Of a stretch of 64,000 nt of DNA, positions 21,156-30,231 are shown piece after piece. Origin of the DNA: JALORV01 sp963791235 (GTDB lineage: Bacteria > Pseudomonadota > Gammaproteobacteria > Burkholderiales > Burkholderiaceae_F); the NCBI GenBank assembly GCA_963791235.1, contig CAWBRW010000015.1:29291-93290 (forward strand). The letters are read 5' to 3'. The notes below the pieces were generated by a model. That model made no database searches. It was given only the letters and a program-made list of their open reading frames with translations, and was not told the DNA's origin. A program made the translations under genes and the position numbers. Numbering within the stretch: position 1 is the stretch's first letter; each line of letters starts with the position of its first letter.

Positions 21156-21850
21156 GGCGGCAGGGGAACCGCACGACGCGGCCGCCCGGCGGGCGCGCGC
21201 TGCGGCCGTCGTGGACACAGATGTTCGATCTGTCGCACGAATTCAGTCGAGCCGAGCACCCAGCCTCCGGACAGAGCACGCTCGAACTGCTCCGAGCAAC
21301 CGGAGCCGGGTCCCGCCCCCAGCCAGGCACGATAGGCGGCCTGGCGTTCGAACGGCGTGTTTCCAAGCGCCCAGTAGAGCGGATGGACGCGCACACCCGG
21401 GTCGGCGACCAGGCCGACATGATGACGGCAGCTCGACCAGCGATAGCCCTCGGGCGAGTGCGCGAGCCCGGTGAGCACCGGTTGCCATTCGACGAAACGC
21501 AGTGCTTCCAGCAATTGCGTGTCCGCCTCGAGCAGGGCTGCGCGATAGCGCCCTGCGAAGAGCCCGCCGCGCTCCCCGCGCCGGTCATTGATCCAGCGGA
21601 CGTAACGCCGACCGATCGCCTGCATCGTGCGGCCGACGCCGTCCGCCTCACCGGGCGTGGCGAGCAACCACAGGCCTCGTGGGAGCAGTGCGTAGCCGTG
21701 CAAGGCAACGCCCGCCTCAACCGCTGCGTTCTGCAGCGTTTCAAGCAGGCGCCCGGCGTCGGCATCGTCGGCGAAAAGTGCACGCGATCCGGATCGCTGC
21801 ACGACAAGATGCGGGTAGCCGCCGACAGCGAGCCTGGCGAGACGAGCCAT
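21152..21850 (-). CDS. REP-associated tyrosine transposase relative lacking HUH and Tyr
   Basis: 232-aa protein aligning by eye along the Y1/RAYT transposase fold: YPHLVVQRSGSRALFADD, GYALLPRGLWLL, LFAGRYRAALLEADTQLLEA, FVEWQPVLTGLAHSPEGYRW. At the HUH position (family NHxHLL) the residues are R58-G59-L60-W61, so both metal-binding His are gone. At the catalytic Tyr of the family's RYxxxNPV the protein has F119 (RFVEWQPV), with Gln for Asn. It therefore cannot cut DNA by the known mechanism. Spaced 14 bp after dgt and ATGA-coupled to the transporter, so it sits in an operon rather than as a free element. A domesticated DNA-binding role or decay are both possible. Confidence 0.78.
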   Translation of the reverse strand: MARLARLAVGGYPHLVVQRSGSRALFADDADAGRLLETLQNAAVEAGVALHGYALLPRGLWLLATPGEADGVGRTMQAIGRRYVRWINDRRGERGGLFAGRYRAALLEADTQLLEALRFVEWQPVLTGLAHSPEGYRWSSCRHHVGLVADPGVRVHPLYWALGNTPFERQAAYRAWLGAGPGSGCSEQFERALSGGWVLGSTEFVRQIEHLCPRRPQRAPAGRPRRAVPLPP

Positions 21851-21864
21851 TCGACGCGCCGGCG

Positions 21865-22995
21865 TCAGTCGGCCTCGCCCACTGCGTACAGGCGGCGATG
21901 CTCACGGATCGCATAGCGATCGGTCATGCCTGCCACGTAGTCGGCAATCGCACGCGGTCGGTCCTGGGCCGCGCGCAGCTGGTGATCCGACGGCAACAGT
22001 CGCGGCTCGTCGATGAAGGCCGCAAACAGCTCGCGCACGATCCGGCGCGCCTTCGCTGTCATGCGCATCACCTGGTAGTGCCGGTACAGGTTGTCGTACA
22101 GGAATCGCTTCAGCACATCGGCCTCGGCCCGCAACTCCGGCGAAAACGCGATCAGCGGGCCGGCCTGGCGCACCTCGTCGATGGTCGTTGGTGCAGTCGC
22201 CGCGATCCGCCGCGTGCTTTCCTCGGTCAGGTCGACGACCAGCGTATTGATCATGCGGCGCACTGTTTCGTGAATCATGCGACGCTCGGCGATTCCCGGA
22301 AATTGCTGCCGCACCGGTTCGGCGTGGCGGGCGAAGAGCGGCACGGTCTCGAGCTGCGCGACCTCGAGCAGGCGCGAGCGCAGGCCGTCGTCAATGTCGT
22401 GGTTGTTGTAGGCGATTTCGTCGGCGAGGTTGGCAATCTGCGCTTCCAGGCTCGGCTGGCGTTTCAGCAGGAAACGCTCGCCGAGCTCGCCGAGCCGGCG
22501 GGCGTTTTCGAGTGAGCAGTGCTTGAGTATGCCTTCGCGCGTCTCGAACGTCAGGTTCAGGCCGTTGAACGCGCCGTAGCGTTCCTCCAGTTCCTCGACC
22601 ACACGCAGCGACTGCAGGTTGTGCTCGAAACCGCCGTGCTCACGCATGCACTCGGCCAGCGCGTCCTGGCCGGCATGACCGAACGGCGTGTGGCCGAGGT
22701 CATGGGCGAGTGCGACCGCCTCCACCAGGTCCTCGTTGAGCCACAGGTTGCGCGCGATCGCGCGCCCGATCTGCGCCACCTCCAATGAGTGCGTCAGCCG
22801 CGTGCGGAACAGGTCGCCCTCATGGTTGACGAAGACCTGCGTCTTGTATTCGAGGCGACGGAACGCCGTCGAATGAACGATGCGGTCCCGGTCGCGCTGG
22901 AAGTCGGTTCGCCCCCGCACCGGAGGCTCGGGGTAGCGGCGGCCGCGCGAATGTGCGGGATCGGCCGCATAGGGCGCGAGCTCCATCAGGCTCAC
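21865..22995 (-). CDS. dgt: Deoxyguanosinetriphosphate triphosphohydrolase-like protein
   Basis: 376-aa HD-domain dNTPase that releases triphosphate from dNTPs. HD-superfamily motifs are present: RLTHSLEVAQIGRAIAR and ALAHDLGHTPFGHAGQDAL, with a further EIAYNNHDIDDGLR. The start is either GTG 22995, overlapping the aroB stop (GTGA), or ATG 22986. Located downstream of aroKB, an arrangement known from betaproteobacteria. Confidence 0.93.
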   Translation of the reverse strand: MSLMELAPYAADPAHSRGRRYPEPPVRGRTDFQRDRDRIVHSTAFRRLEYKTQVFVNHEGDLFRTRLTHSLEVAQIGRAIARNLWLNEDLVEAVALAHDLGHTPFGHAGQDALAECMREHGGFEHNLQSLRVVEELEERYGAFNGLNLTFETREGILKHCSLENARRLGELGERFLLKRQPSLEAQIANLADEIAYNNHDIDDGLRSRLLEVAQLETVPLFARHAEPVRQQFPGIAERRMIHETVRRMINTLVVDLTEESTRRIAATAPTTIDEVRQAGPLIAFSPELRAEADVLKRFLYDNLYRHYQVMRMTAKARRIVRELFAAFIDEPRLLPSDHQLRAAQDRPRAIADYVAGMTDRYAIREHRRLYAVGEAD

Positions 22996-24071
22996 ACGTA
23001 ACCCCCCGCGGCCAGCGTGTCCCGCAGTGCGCGGTCAGGAACCGCTCGCTGCGCCGCCTGACCAATGCGTTCGAGCAGGATGAAGCGGATCTCGCCCGCC
23101 TCGGCCTTCTTGTCGCCACGCATCGAGCGGGTCGCGGCCTCCGCAGACAGCCCGCCGATGTGCACCGGCAGTCCGGCGGCCTGCACCGCAGTACGGATGG
23201 GATCGAGGCTCTCGCGTGGGAGCAGCCCGACACGGTGCGATAGATCCGCCGCCAGCACCATGCCGCAGCCGACGGCTTCGCCATGCAGCCAGCGGTCGTA
23301 GCCGGTCAGCGCCTCGATCGCGTGGCCGAAGGTGTGCCCGAAGTTCAGCAGCGCACGCTCGCCGGACTCGCGTTCATCGCGTTCGACGATGCCCGCCTTG
23401 ATCTGGCAGGAACGTGCGATCGCACGCGTCAGCGCGCCGGCATCGCGCGAACGGAGTGCCGGCAGCTCGCGGGTCGTCGCTTCGAAGTAGTCGCTGTCGG
23501 CAAGCAGTCCGTGCTTGAGCACTTCCGCCAGCCCGGCGGAAAGCTCGCGATCTGGCAGCGTACGCAGCGTCGACGTGTCGCTGATCACGAGCTGCGGCTG
23601 GTGAAACGCGCCGATCAGGTTCTTGCCCTGCGGATGATTGATGCCGGTCTTGCCGCCGACGGACGAGTCGACCTGGGCCAGCAGCGTCGTCGGCACCTGC
23701 ACGAACCGGATGCCACGCATGTAGATCGCGGCGGCGAAACCTGCCACGTCACCCACGACGCCGCCGCCCAGGGCAACGATCAGGCTCTTGCGGTCCGCGC
23801 CGCTGTCCACCAGCGCATCGAGGATGGTCGATACCGACGACCAGTGCTTGTTCGTTTCGCCATCGGGCAAAGTTATCGTCACGACGCCGGCGATGGTCTG
23901 CAGCGCCCTGCGCAACGAGTCCGCATACAACGCGCCAACCGCGGCGCCTGTCACGATCGCGATGCGAGTCGGCGCCAGCGGCGCAATGAAATCGGCAGCG
24001 CGCGCGAGCAGATCGGCGCCGATCATGATGTCGTATTGCCGGCCCGGCAGGCCGACGGTCACGCGTTGCAT
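22992..24071 (-). CDS. aroB: 3-dehydroquinate synthase
   Basis: 359-aa enzyme converting DAHP to 3-dehydroquinate, second step of the shikimate pathway. The NAD-binding ALGGGVVGDVAGFAAAIYMRG, PTTLLAQVDSSVGGKTGIN and the metal-ligand region LLNFGHTFGHAIEAL are all intact. ATG 24071 (MQRVTVGLPGRQYDI) matches the family; the long upstream reading overlaps aroK and is rejected. Lies 19 bp after aroK. Confidence 0.97.
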   Translation of the reverse strand: MQRVTVGLPGRQYDIMIGADLLARAADFIAPLAPTRIAIVTGAAVGALYADSLRRALQTIAGVVTITLPDGETNKHWSSVSTILDALVDSGADRKSLIVALGGGVVGDVAGFAAAIYMRGIRFVQVPTTLLAQVDSSVGGKTGINHPQGKNLIGAFHQPQLVISDTSTLRTLPDRELSAGLAEVLKHGLLADSDYFEATTRELPALRSRDAGALTRAIARSCQIKAGIVERDERESGERALLNFGHTFGHAIEALTGYDRWLHGEAVGCGMVLAADLSHRVGLLPRESLDPIRTAVQAAGLPVHIGGLSAEAATRSMRGDKKAEAGEIRFILLERIGQAAQRAVPDRALRDTLAAGGYV

Positions 24072-24090
24072 CGGGCGATTGTACGAGCCG

Positions 24091-24645
24091 CTAGGTGCCG
24101 TCCGTGCCCGCGGCTGCCTGAACCAGCGCACGCACTTCGGGGTGCGCGAGCAGCCGCTGCACCAGCTTCTTGGGGTTCGACGCCGCCGACTGCATGGCGA
24201 CGTGGGCGACCTCTTCGTACAACGGTTCGCGCTCCGCCAGCAACTGCTCGATGCGCTCGCGCGGGTTCTCGGTGCGCAGCAGCGGGCGTGATTTGTCGCG
24301 GCGGGTGCGACGATGGACCTCGTCGGCGCTGGTCCGCAGATAGACCACCAGGCCCCGCTCCCGCAGCCGCTGCCGCGTCTGCGGATCGAGCACGGCGCCG
24401 CCGCCGGTCGCCAGCACGATATTCGGCCGCGCACTCAATTCGTCGACCAGCACGGCTTCGCGTCGGCGGAATCCAGCCTCGCCCTCAATCTCGAAGATTG
24501 TCGGGATCGGCACACCACTGCGTGCTTCGAGTTCCCGATCGGCGTCGACGAACCCGAACCCGATCGCGTCGGCCAGCAGACGGCCGATGGTCGACTTGCC
24601 GGCGCCCATCATGCCGACGAGAAAGATCGAACGAACCGTTGCCAT
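24091..24645 (-). CDS. aroK: Shikimate kinase
   Basis: 184-aa kinase phosphorylating shikimate. The Walker A is GMMGAGKSTIGR at residues ~11-22, substrate-binding DADRELE and ETGGG-like LATGGGAVLD are present, and the lid arginine region is RRTRRDKSRPLLR. It follows pilQ across an intrinsic terminator, the common pil-aroK-aroB order. Confidence 0.97.
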   Translation of the reverse strand: MATVRSIFLVGMMGAGKSTIGRLLADAIGFGFVDADRELEARSGVPIPTIFEIEGEAGFRRREAVLVDELSARPNIVLATGGGAVLDPQTRQRLRERGLVVYLRTSADEVHRRTRRDKSRPLLRTENPRERIEQLLAEREPLYEEVAHVAMQSAASNPKKLVQRLLAHPEVRALVQAAAGTDGT

Positions 24646-24674
24646 CCCGGCAGCGTAACGCAGGCGCCTGAATG

Positions 24675-24700
24675 AAAAAGGGCCGCGCAGGGCGGCCCTT
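24675..24700 (-). terminator. Intrinsic terminator between pilQ and aroK
   Basis: On the minus strand a perfect 9-bp stem (AAGGGCCGC/GCGGCCCTT, loop of five) is followed by TTTTT. It starts 20 bases after the pilQ stop and would end or attenuate the pilMNOPQ transcript before aroK. Confidence 0.85.
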
Positions 24701-24720
24701 CGTGGCGGTGATCGCGCGCG

Positions 24721-26865
24721 CTAGCGCAGCGAGGCCGCGTTGATGCGCTCGGAGACGATGCGCGGCGTGATGAAGATCAGCAGCTCGGTGCGGTCGTCCT
24801 GTTTACTGGTGGTCTTGAAAAGATAGCCCACCACCGGCAGGTCGCCGAGGAACGGAACCTTCGTCACCGACGTGCGCGTGTTCTGCTCGTAGATGCCGCC
24901 GAGCACAACGGTGCCGCCGTTTTCGACCAGCACCTGCGTCTGCACGTTCTTGGTGTCGATGGCCGGTCCCGCTGTCGTCGGCTGCCCCGGCGTGTCCTTG
25001 TTGACCTTGACATCCATGAAGATCGCACCTTCCGGCGTGATCTGCGGCGTCACCTCGAGCTTCAGCACGGCCTTGCGGAACGCGACCGACGTGGCACCGG
25101 AGGAAGTAGCCTGCTGATACGGAATTTCCGTGCCCTGCTCGATCGTCGCCTTGACCTTGTCGGCCGTCACGACGCGCGGACTGGAGATGACCTTGCCCTG
25201 TCCATCGGACTCGAGCGCGGTGAGTTCGAGGTTCAGCAGGCGCGTCAGACTGCTGTTGAACAGCGTCAGGTTCAGGGCACCCGGGTTGAAGCCGTTCAGG
25301 CCGATCGCGGGCAGGTTGACGTTGTTGGAATCGATGACGCGCACCGGCGCCGTACCCGGCAGCGGCGGTACCGCGTTCTGCGCGCCGAGCGACGCCTCAT
25401 TGGTCACGCGGCCGTAGCCGAACTTCACGCCCAGGCTGCGCGCGAACTTGTCGTCGGCTTCGACAATGCGCGCCTCGATCAGCACCTGCGGCACCGCGAT
25501 ATCGATCCGCTGCAGCAGGCGCCGGACTTCCTCGAGTTTCAACGTGGTGTCCTGCACGAAGAGCTGGTTGGTGCGCGGGTCGACCGCGACCGTGCCGCGC
25601 TTCGACAGCAGGCGCTGCTGGCCGTCTACCAGCAGGCGCCGTACTTCGTCTGCCTTCTGGTAGTTGACGATGAAGGCCTCGTTACGCAGCGGCTCCAGGT
25701 CCTGGATCTGGTTGCGCGACTCGAGCTCGAGCTTTTCCTTGGTCGCGATCTCGTCACGCGGCGCCACCAGCAGGACGTTGCCGTTCTTGCGCATGTCCAG
25801 GCCCTTGGTCTGCAGGATGATGTCGAGCGCCTGGTCCCAGGGCACGTCCTTCAGCCGCAGCGTGATCGTGCCGCCGACCGAGTCACTGGTGATGATGTTC
25901 AGGTTCGTGAAATCGGCAATCACCTGCAGCAGCGAACGCACATCGACGTTCTGGAAATTCAGCGACAGGCGCTCGCCCTGGTAGCCTTGGCGAGTGCCCT
26001 GGAACAGGCGGTTCGGATCTTCCTTGACCGGTCGCACCTCGAGGACGAAGCGCGTGTCGCTCTGGTAGGCGTTGTGCTCCCACAGGCCGCGCGGCTCGAT
26101 CACCAGTCGCGCACTGTTTCCTTGCTGGCTCGCGGTCACGTTGTTGACCGGCGTGGCGAAGTCAGACACGTCGAGCCGGCGCTTCAGCGAATCCGGCAGC
26201 GTCGTGTTGAGGAAGTCGACGACCACCGTGTTGCCCTGCTGGCGGATATCGACGTTGGTATTCGGGTCCGACATGTCGATGACGACGCGGCCTTCGCCCT
26301 CAGCGCCGCGCCGGAAATCGACACCACGCAGTGAACGCGCACCACTCGTGGTGGCTTGCGCCGCCGCGGTCGTTGTTTCCGCCGCTGGCGCAGTCGCCGC
26401 AGCAGCGGCCGGTGCAGCCGTCGGCCGGAAAGTCGTCGTGTCCGTCGCCCCGCCCAGCGCCACGAGGATGCGCTTGCCATCGATGCTGACCGCATGGGTC
26501 AGCGGCCGCTTCAGATTCAGCACGACGCGTGAGCGACCCGACGCCTGGACGATATTGACCGAGCGAAGATCCCCCTGGTTAAGTTCGACCTGGTTACGGC
26601 CGATGGCATTGACCGCGCCCGGAAGGTCGAGCGCGACACGTGCCGGGTTGGCGACCGAGAAACTCGCGGGCGTGCCCTGCACCGGGTTCTTCATGTCGAT
26701 CATCAGCACGACACCGGTCGCAGTTTGCGAGGCATCAATGCGTTCGATCGCGTTGCTGGCATCGGCCGCTGGAGTTTGCGCCGCAGCCATCGCGGCGAAA
26801 GCGGTCAGGCCGGCCACTGCCAGATTCGACAGCGCCTTGACGAGACCCTTGATCGACTTACTCAT
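24721..26865 (-). CDS. pilQ: Type IV pilus secretin PilQ
   Basis: 714-aa outer-membrane secretin through which type IV pili are extruded. Signal peptide (NLAVAGLTAFAAMAAAQ); two AMIN-type domains (~55-290) for peptidoglycan binding; STN/secretin N domains (LNFQNVDVRSLLQVIADFTN); and the secretin core with VLIEARIVEADDKFARSLGV and the C-terminal VVLGGIYEQNTRTSVTKVPF. ATG 26865 overlaps the pilP stop as ATGA. Last gene of pilMNOPQ. Confidence 0.96.
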   Translation of the reverse strand: MSKSIKGLVKALSNLAVAGLTAFAAMAAAQTPAADASNAIERIDASQTATGVVLMIDMKNPVQGTPASFSVANPARVALDLPGAVNAIGRNQVELNQGDLRSVNIVQASGRSRVVLNLKRPLTHAVSIDGKRILVALGGATDTTTFRPTAAPAAAAATAPAAETTTAAAQATTSGARSLRGVDFRRGAEGEGRVVIDMSDPNTNVDIRQQGNTVVVDFLNTTLPDSLKRRLDVSDFATPVNNVTASQQGNSARLVIEPRGLWEHNAYQSDTRFVLEVRPVKEDPNRLFQGTRQGYQGERLSLNFQNVDVRSLLQVIADFTNLNIITSDSVGGTITLRLKDVPWDQALDIILQTKGLDMRKNGNVLLVAPRDEIATKEKLELESRNQIQDLEPLRNEAFIVNYQKADEVRRLLVDGQQRLLSKRGTVAVDPRTNQLFVQDTTLKLEEVRRLLQRIDIAVPQVLIEARIVEADDKFARSLGVKFGYGRVTNEASLGAQNAVPPLPGTAPVRVIDSNNVNLPAIGLNGFNPGALNLTLFNSSLTRLLNLELTALESDGQGKVISSPRVVTADKVKATIEQGTEIPYQQATSSGATSVAFRKAVLKLEVTPQITPEGAIFMDVKVNKDTPGQPTTAGPAIDTKNVQTQVLVENGGTVVLGGIYEQNTRTSVTKVPFLGDLPVVGYLFKTTSKQDDRTELLIFITPRIVSERINAASLR

Positions 26866-27431
26866 CGCTTGCTCCCTTGCCGCGCGGCGGCTTCCTGCAG
26901 CTCCAGCTTTGCGGGCCGTTCGACCCACTCGCCGGCGGCGTCCTGGACGATTTCCTTCAGATCCACTTCTGTTTCCCCGATCTTGGTGACCAGCCCGAAG
27001 TTCTGGCCCATGTAATTGCCGGCCTTGACCATGAAGGTCTGGCCCGCGGCATCGATCAGGGCGACGTTGTTGCCCTGCTGGCGCAACGTTCCAACCATCT
27101 TGAGCTGGTCCAGCGGGAACCCCTCGAGCGCCTCGCGACGACGATCCAGATCCGGCTTGATCGCGCTCGTACTGGCCCGCGCCTGCGCCTGGCGAGCCAC
27201 AGCGAGGACCATCTTCTGCGCGTCGAACGGATCAATCAGCGCCTTGCCCTCGTACGCATACGGCGCAAACTGCTTTGGCTCGGGCACGGGCTGGGTGGTG
27301 GGCCGCATCGACTTGCGCGTCTCGTCCATCCAGGCACGCAGCTCGGTCTCTTCGCCACCGCCGCAGGCTGTCAGCCAAGTGGCGATCAGCGCGAGCGCTA
27401 CCAGTCGCATTGGTCGGTTCAACGGTCTCAT
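26862..27431 (-). CDS. pilP: Type IV pilus inner-membrane lipoprotein PilP
   Basis: 189-aa lipoprotein with lipobox LTAC (Cys23). The periplasmic HR domain carries LDQLKMVGTLRQQGNNVALI and VKAGNYMGQNFGLV, typical of PilP. It links the PilNO complex to PilQ. ATGA overlaps on both sides indicate coupling with pilO and pilQ. Confidence 0.95.
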   Translation of the reverse strand: MRPLNRPMRLVALALIATWLTACGGGEETELRAWMDETRKSMRPTTQPVPEPKQFAPYAYEGKALIDPFDAQKMVLAVARQAQARASTSAIKPDLDRRREALEGFPLDQLKMVGTLRQQGNNVALIDAAGQTFMVKAGNYMGQNFGLVTKIGETEVDLKEIVQDAAGEWVERPAKLELQEAAARQGSKR

Positions 27432-28069
27432 TTCGCCGGGCCCTTCGTCGGCTGCTTCGCCTTGCGCTGGCTGGCAAGCTCTTCAGCATCAAGATACCGG
27501 TACGTCTTGGCGGTCGCATCCAGCGTCAATGAGCCCGCCTTGCCCGCAGCGAGGTTCAGGTTATTGAGCGTCACGATCCGCGGCAGATTGGCAATGTCGC
27601 TCGCGAATGCTCCCAGGTCGTGATACTTGCCAGTCAATTTGATCGCGATCGGCAACTCCGCGTAGTACTCCTTGACGTTGGTCTGGCCAGGCCGGAACAG
27701 CTCGAAGTCGAGGCCGCGGCCGACGCCGGCCTGGTTGATGTCCGACAGCAGCGCGTCCATTTCCGACTTGCTCGGTAGCTGTTTCTCGAGCGTCAGCACG
27801 TACTGGCTGACCTGTTCGCGCTGCTTGCGAAGCTCATCGAGGTTGATCGCCTGCTGCAGCTTGCTCTTGTAATCCTCTTTGAGCTTGGCTTCGTCACTCT
27901 GCAGCTGTTCCAGTTGCTCCTTCTGGCCGCTCCAGAGGCCGAACCAGCCGCCGACGCCGCACGCGATGAGGACAATCAGCCAAAGCGTGATCCGCGGCGC
28001 CATGCGCCAGGTGCCGACGTTTTCGAGCGTCAGCCCCTTGAATTGCGAGAGTAGGTCTCGACTAGCCAT
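27428..28069 (-). CDS. pilO: Type IV pilus alignment protein PilO
   Basis: 213-aa bitopic inner-membrane protein. TM at about residues 27-47, coiled coil at ~50-100, then a ferredoxin-like periplasmic domain (YAELPIAIKLTGKYHDLGAF, LPRIVTLNNLNL). Pairs with PilN to form the alignment subcomplex. Confidence 0.95.
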   Translation of the reverse strand: MASRDLLSQFKGLTLENVGTWRMAPRITLWLIVLIACGVGGWFGLWSGQKEQLEQLQSDEAKLKEDYKSKLQQAINLDELRKQREQVSQYVLTLEKQLPSKSEMDALLSDINQAGVGRGLDFELFRPGQTNVKEYYAELPIAIKLTGKYHDLGAFASDIANLPRIVTLNNLNLAAGKAGSLTLDATAKTYRYLDAEELASQRKAKQPTKGPAK

Positions 28070-28087
28070 CAGTGCCTCTTCATCGCG

Positions 28088-28756
28088 CTATTTCTTAGCC
28101 GCCGTCGGAGCCGCCGCTGACGCCGGCACGCCGCTGGCAGCACTCGCTGCCGGACGCCCCTGCGCCTGCTGCTGCTGCATTTGACTACGCTCCGGCGTCG
28201 GCTTCAGCCTGAAATTCAGCGAAAAGTCGAACACCCGGCGGTTGATACCGGCCGGGCTGCCACCCGCCACCTTGATCTCGATGAGTTCGGGACGCTCCAG
28301 CACGCGCGAGTTGTTCTGCAGGTTGCGGAGGAACTCCGACACCCGCTCGTTCGAAGCCGCCCAGCCGGTCACATTGACCCGTCGGTCGTCCTGCTTGATG
28401 GTGCGCAGATAGATGCCCTCGGGAACCTGCTTGACGACTTCGTCGAGCAGATACACCGGCAGATTGCGGTCCGCCTGCAGGTCCTCGACCGCGCGTTGCC
28501 GCGCACGCAGGCCGTCAATTTCCGCCCGCAACGTCGCGATCTCCTTGATCTGCGTATCGAGCTTGGCATTCTCGTTGCGGATGAATTCGTTGCGTGCTTC
28601 CTGGTTCGCGATGTAACCCTGCAACACCGTCCAGACCGCTCCGATCATCACAACGCCGGCAACCAGGGACAGTGCCGTCAGTGCCCAGAAGAGCTTCTTC
28701 TGCCGCTCGCGCTTGGCAGCGCGATGCGGCAATAGGTTGACGCGGGGCGCGGTCAT
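28088..28756 (-). CDS. pilN: Type IV pilus alignment protein PilN
   Basis: 222-aa bitopic protein. The N-terminal cytoplasmic peptide APRVNLLPHRAAKRERQKK carries the NLLP motif that binds PilM. TM at about 24-46, then coiled coil and a periplasmic domain (LRTIKQDDRRVNVTGWAASN). The Gln/Ala-rich tail is variable. ATG overlaps the pilM stop (ATGA). Confidence 0.95.
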   Translation of the reverse strand: MTAPRVNLLPHRAAKRERQKKLFWALTALSLVAGVVMIGAVWTVLQGYIANQEARNEFIRNENAKLDTQIKEIATLRAEIDGLRARQRAVEDLQADRNLPVYLLDEVVKQVPEGIYLRTIKQDDRRVNVTGWAASNERVSEFLRNLQNNSRVLERPELIEIKVAGGSPAGINRRVFDFSLNFRLKPTPERSQMQQQQAQGRPAASAASGVPASAAAPTAAKK

Positions 28757-29829
28757 TTATCGAACCTCCGCATCGCCAGGCCACAGGGCGTCAGCAGTGC
28801 CGGGGCATCCAGCCGCAGCTGCTTCTCGCGGATATTCGGCGACACTTCCATGCCTTTAAAAGGTGAGATAACCGATGTCGGGACCTGGGCCCGTTCCATC
28901 AGCGCATCCGGAAGTCCGGAAAGCACCGCGGAGCCGCCTGCCAGCATGATCTGGTCGACCCGGCTGTACGGAGTCGACGTAAAGAAGAACTGCAACGCGC
29001 GGGTGATCTCGGTCGCGGCCGTGTCGATGAAGGGCTTGAGCACGGTGGTCTCGTAATCCGCAGGGAGATCGCCGCTGCGCTTCTTCAGTTCCGCTTCCTC
29101 GGTCGGGATGCCATAGGCGCGCGAAATGTCGCCGGTGAGCTGCTGGCCGCCGAACGGCTGCTCCCGCTCGTAGATCGCTTCACCGTCATGCATGACGGTG
29201 ACGCTGGTGGTGTTTGCACCGATATAGAACACCGCGATCACCAGCCCCTCGCCCGCGCTCGGCAGCTGCTCGATCAGGCGCTCGATGGCCGCACGCGACG
29301 AATACGACTCGACATCGATGACGATCGGCTTCAGTCCGGCCGCCTGCGCGACCGCGATGCGATCCTCGACCTTCTCCTTGCGCGATGCCGCGATCAGCAC
29401 TTCGACGTCGTCGGGGGCATTCGGGATCGGTCCAAGTACCTGGAAGTCCAGGCTAACCTCATCCAGCGCAAACGGGATGTACTGGTTCGCCTCGCTCTCC
29501 ACCTGCATCTCGAGCTCTTCTTCGCGCAGGTTGCCGGGCAAGGCGATGCGTTTGGTGATGACGGCCGAGGCCGGCAGCGCCATCGAGACATTGCGGATCT
29601 TGCCGCCGGCGCGTCGCCAGGCGCGCTTGACCGCCTCGGCGACCACATCGATCTTGTCGACATTGCCGTCCACGACGGCGCCGCGCGGCAGGGGTTCGAT
29701 GGCGTAGCGTTCCAGCCGCATCATCCCCTTGCCGGCTTCCGACAGTTCGACGATCTTGACGCTGGACGAGCCGATATCCAGCCCGATTAGCGGCGGTGTC
29801 TTGGCTGCAAAGGGCAGTTCGAAAGCCAA
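28753..29829 (-). CDS. pilM: Type IV pilus assembly ATPase-like protein PilM
   Basis: 358-aa actin-like cytoplasmic protein that anchors the PilN/O/P platform. PLIGLDIGSSSVKIVEL is the phosphate-1 loop, AVFYIGANTTSVTV the second, and MLAGGSAVLSGLPDAL the adenosine motif. No ATG fits: the frame begins with TTG at 29829, nine bases after an AGGGAG ribosome-binding site, giving the expected N-terminus. First gene of the pil operon, divergent from mrcA. Confidence 0.93.
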   Translation of the reverse strand: MAFELPFAAKTPPLIGLDIGSSSVKIVELSEAGKGMMRLERYAIEPLPRGAVVDGNVDKIDVVAEAVKRAWRRAGGKIRNVSMALPASAVITKRIALPGNLREEELEMQVESEANQYIPFALDEVSLDFQVLGPIPNAPDDVEVLIAASRKEKVEDRIAVAQAAGLKPIVIDVESYSSRAAIERLIEQLPSAGEGLVIAVFYIGANTTSVTVMHDGEAIYEREQPFGGQQLTGDISRAYGIPTEEAELKKRSGDLPADYETTVLKPFIDTAATEITRALQFFFTSTPYSRVDQIMLAGGSAVLSGLPDALMERAQVPTSVISPFKGMEVSPNIREKQLRLDAPALLTPCGLAMRRFDK

Positions 29830-30231
29830 AGCGGTACTCCCTGCGACGGAATCAGCTCGGTGTCACTCGGATTCAGATATCCGCGGATGCTGTGAAAGGG
29901 GACACCCGCCCTCCCGGCCGCCAAAACGCCCGGCTTGACGCCGGTTTTTCCTTAATTTTCGCGTGTTTACCGCGTTTTCGTTGGATGGCACTTGAGATCC
30001 TAACAACATACACAAGTCAACTACAAGCCCCGCGTTCAGCCTAACCGTGACCCTTTTGAGGGATTAACAACGAACCGTTGCTGACGAGGTGCGTCAAAGA
30101 CCACGGTTCGCCGGAATTCACCAAAGGTCCCGGCCGGCGATTGCACGGCTCCTATAATTCCCGACTCTTCGTGCAGCGAAGCGCAAATAAGCGGTCACTC
30201 GCACGCCCAGTTCCCTCCAGCGACGGTTCAC
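29830..30231. promoter_or_regulatory. Divergent intergenic region pilM / mrcA
   Basis: About 400 bp without a gene, more AT-rich than its surroundings. It contains a perfect TATAAT at 30153-30158, about 75 bp before the mrcA GTG, without a recognisable -35; a small stem with a T-run (CCGGC/GCCGG, 29930-29949, plus strand); and a CAACG/CGTTG palindrome near 30070. No convincing pilM promoter was found by eye. Confidence 0.45.

Noticed and set aside
23283..24671. 462-codon plus-strand frame opposite aroB/aroK
   Set aside because: Antisense to two well-conserved enzymes; no motifs.
30138..30158. TTGCAC plus TATAAT as a full promoter for mrcA
   Set aside because: The two hexamers are only nine bases apart; only the -10 was kept as a weak candidate.
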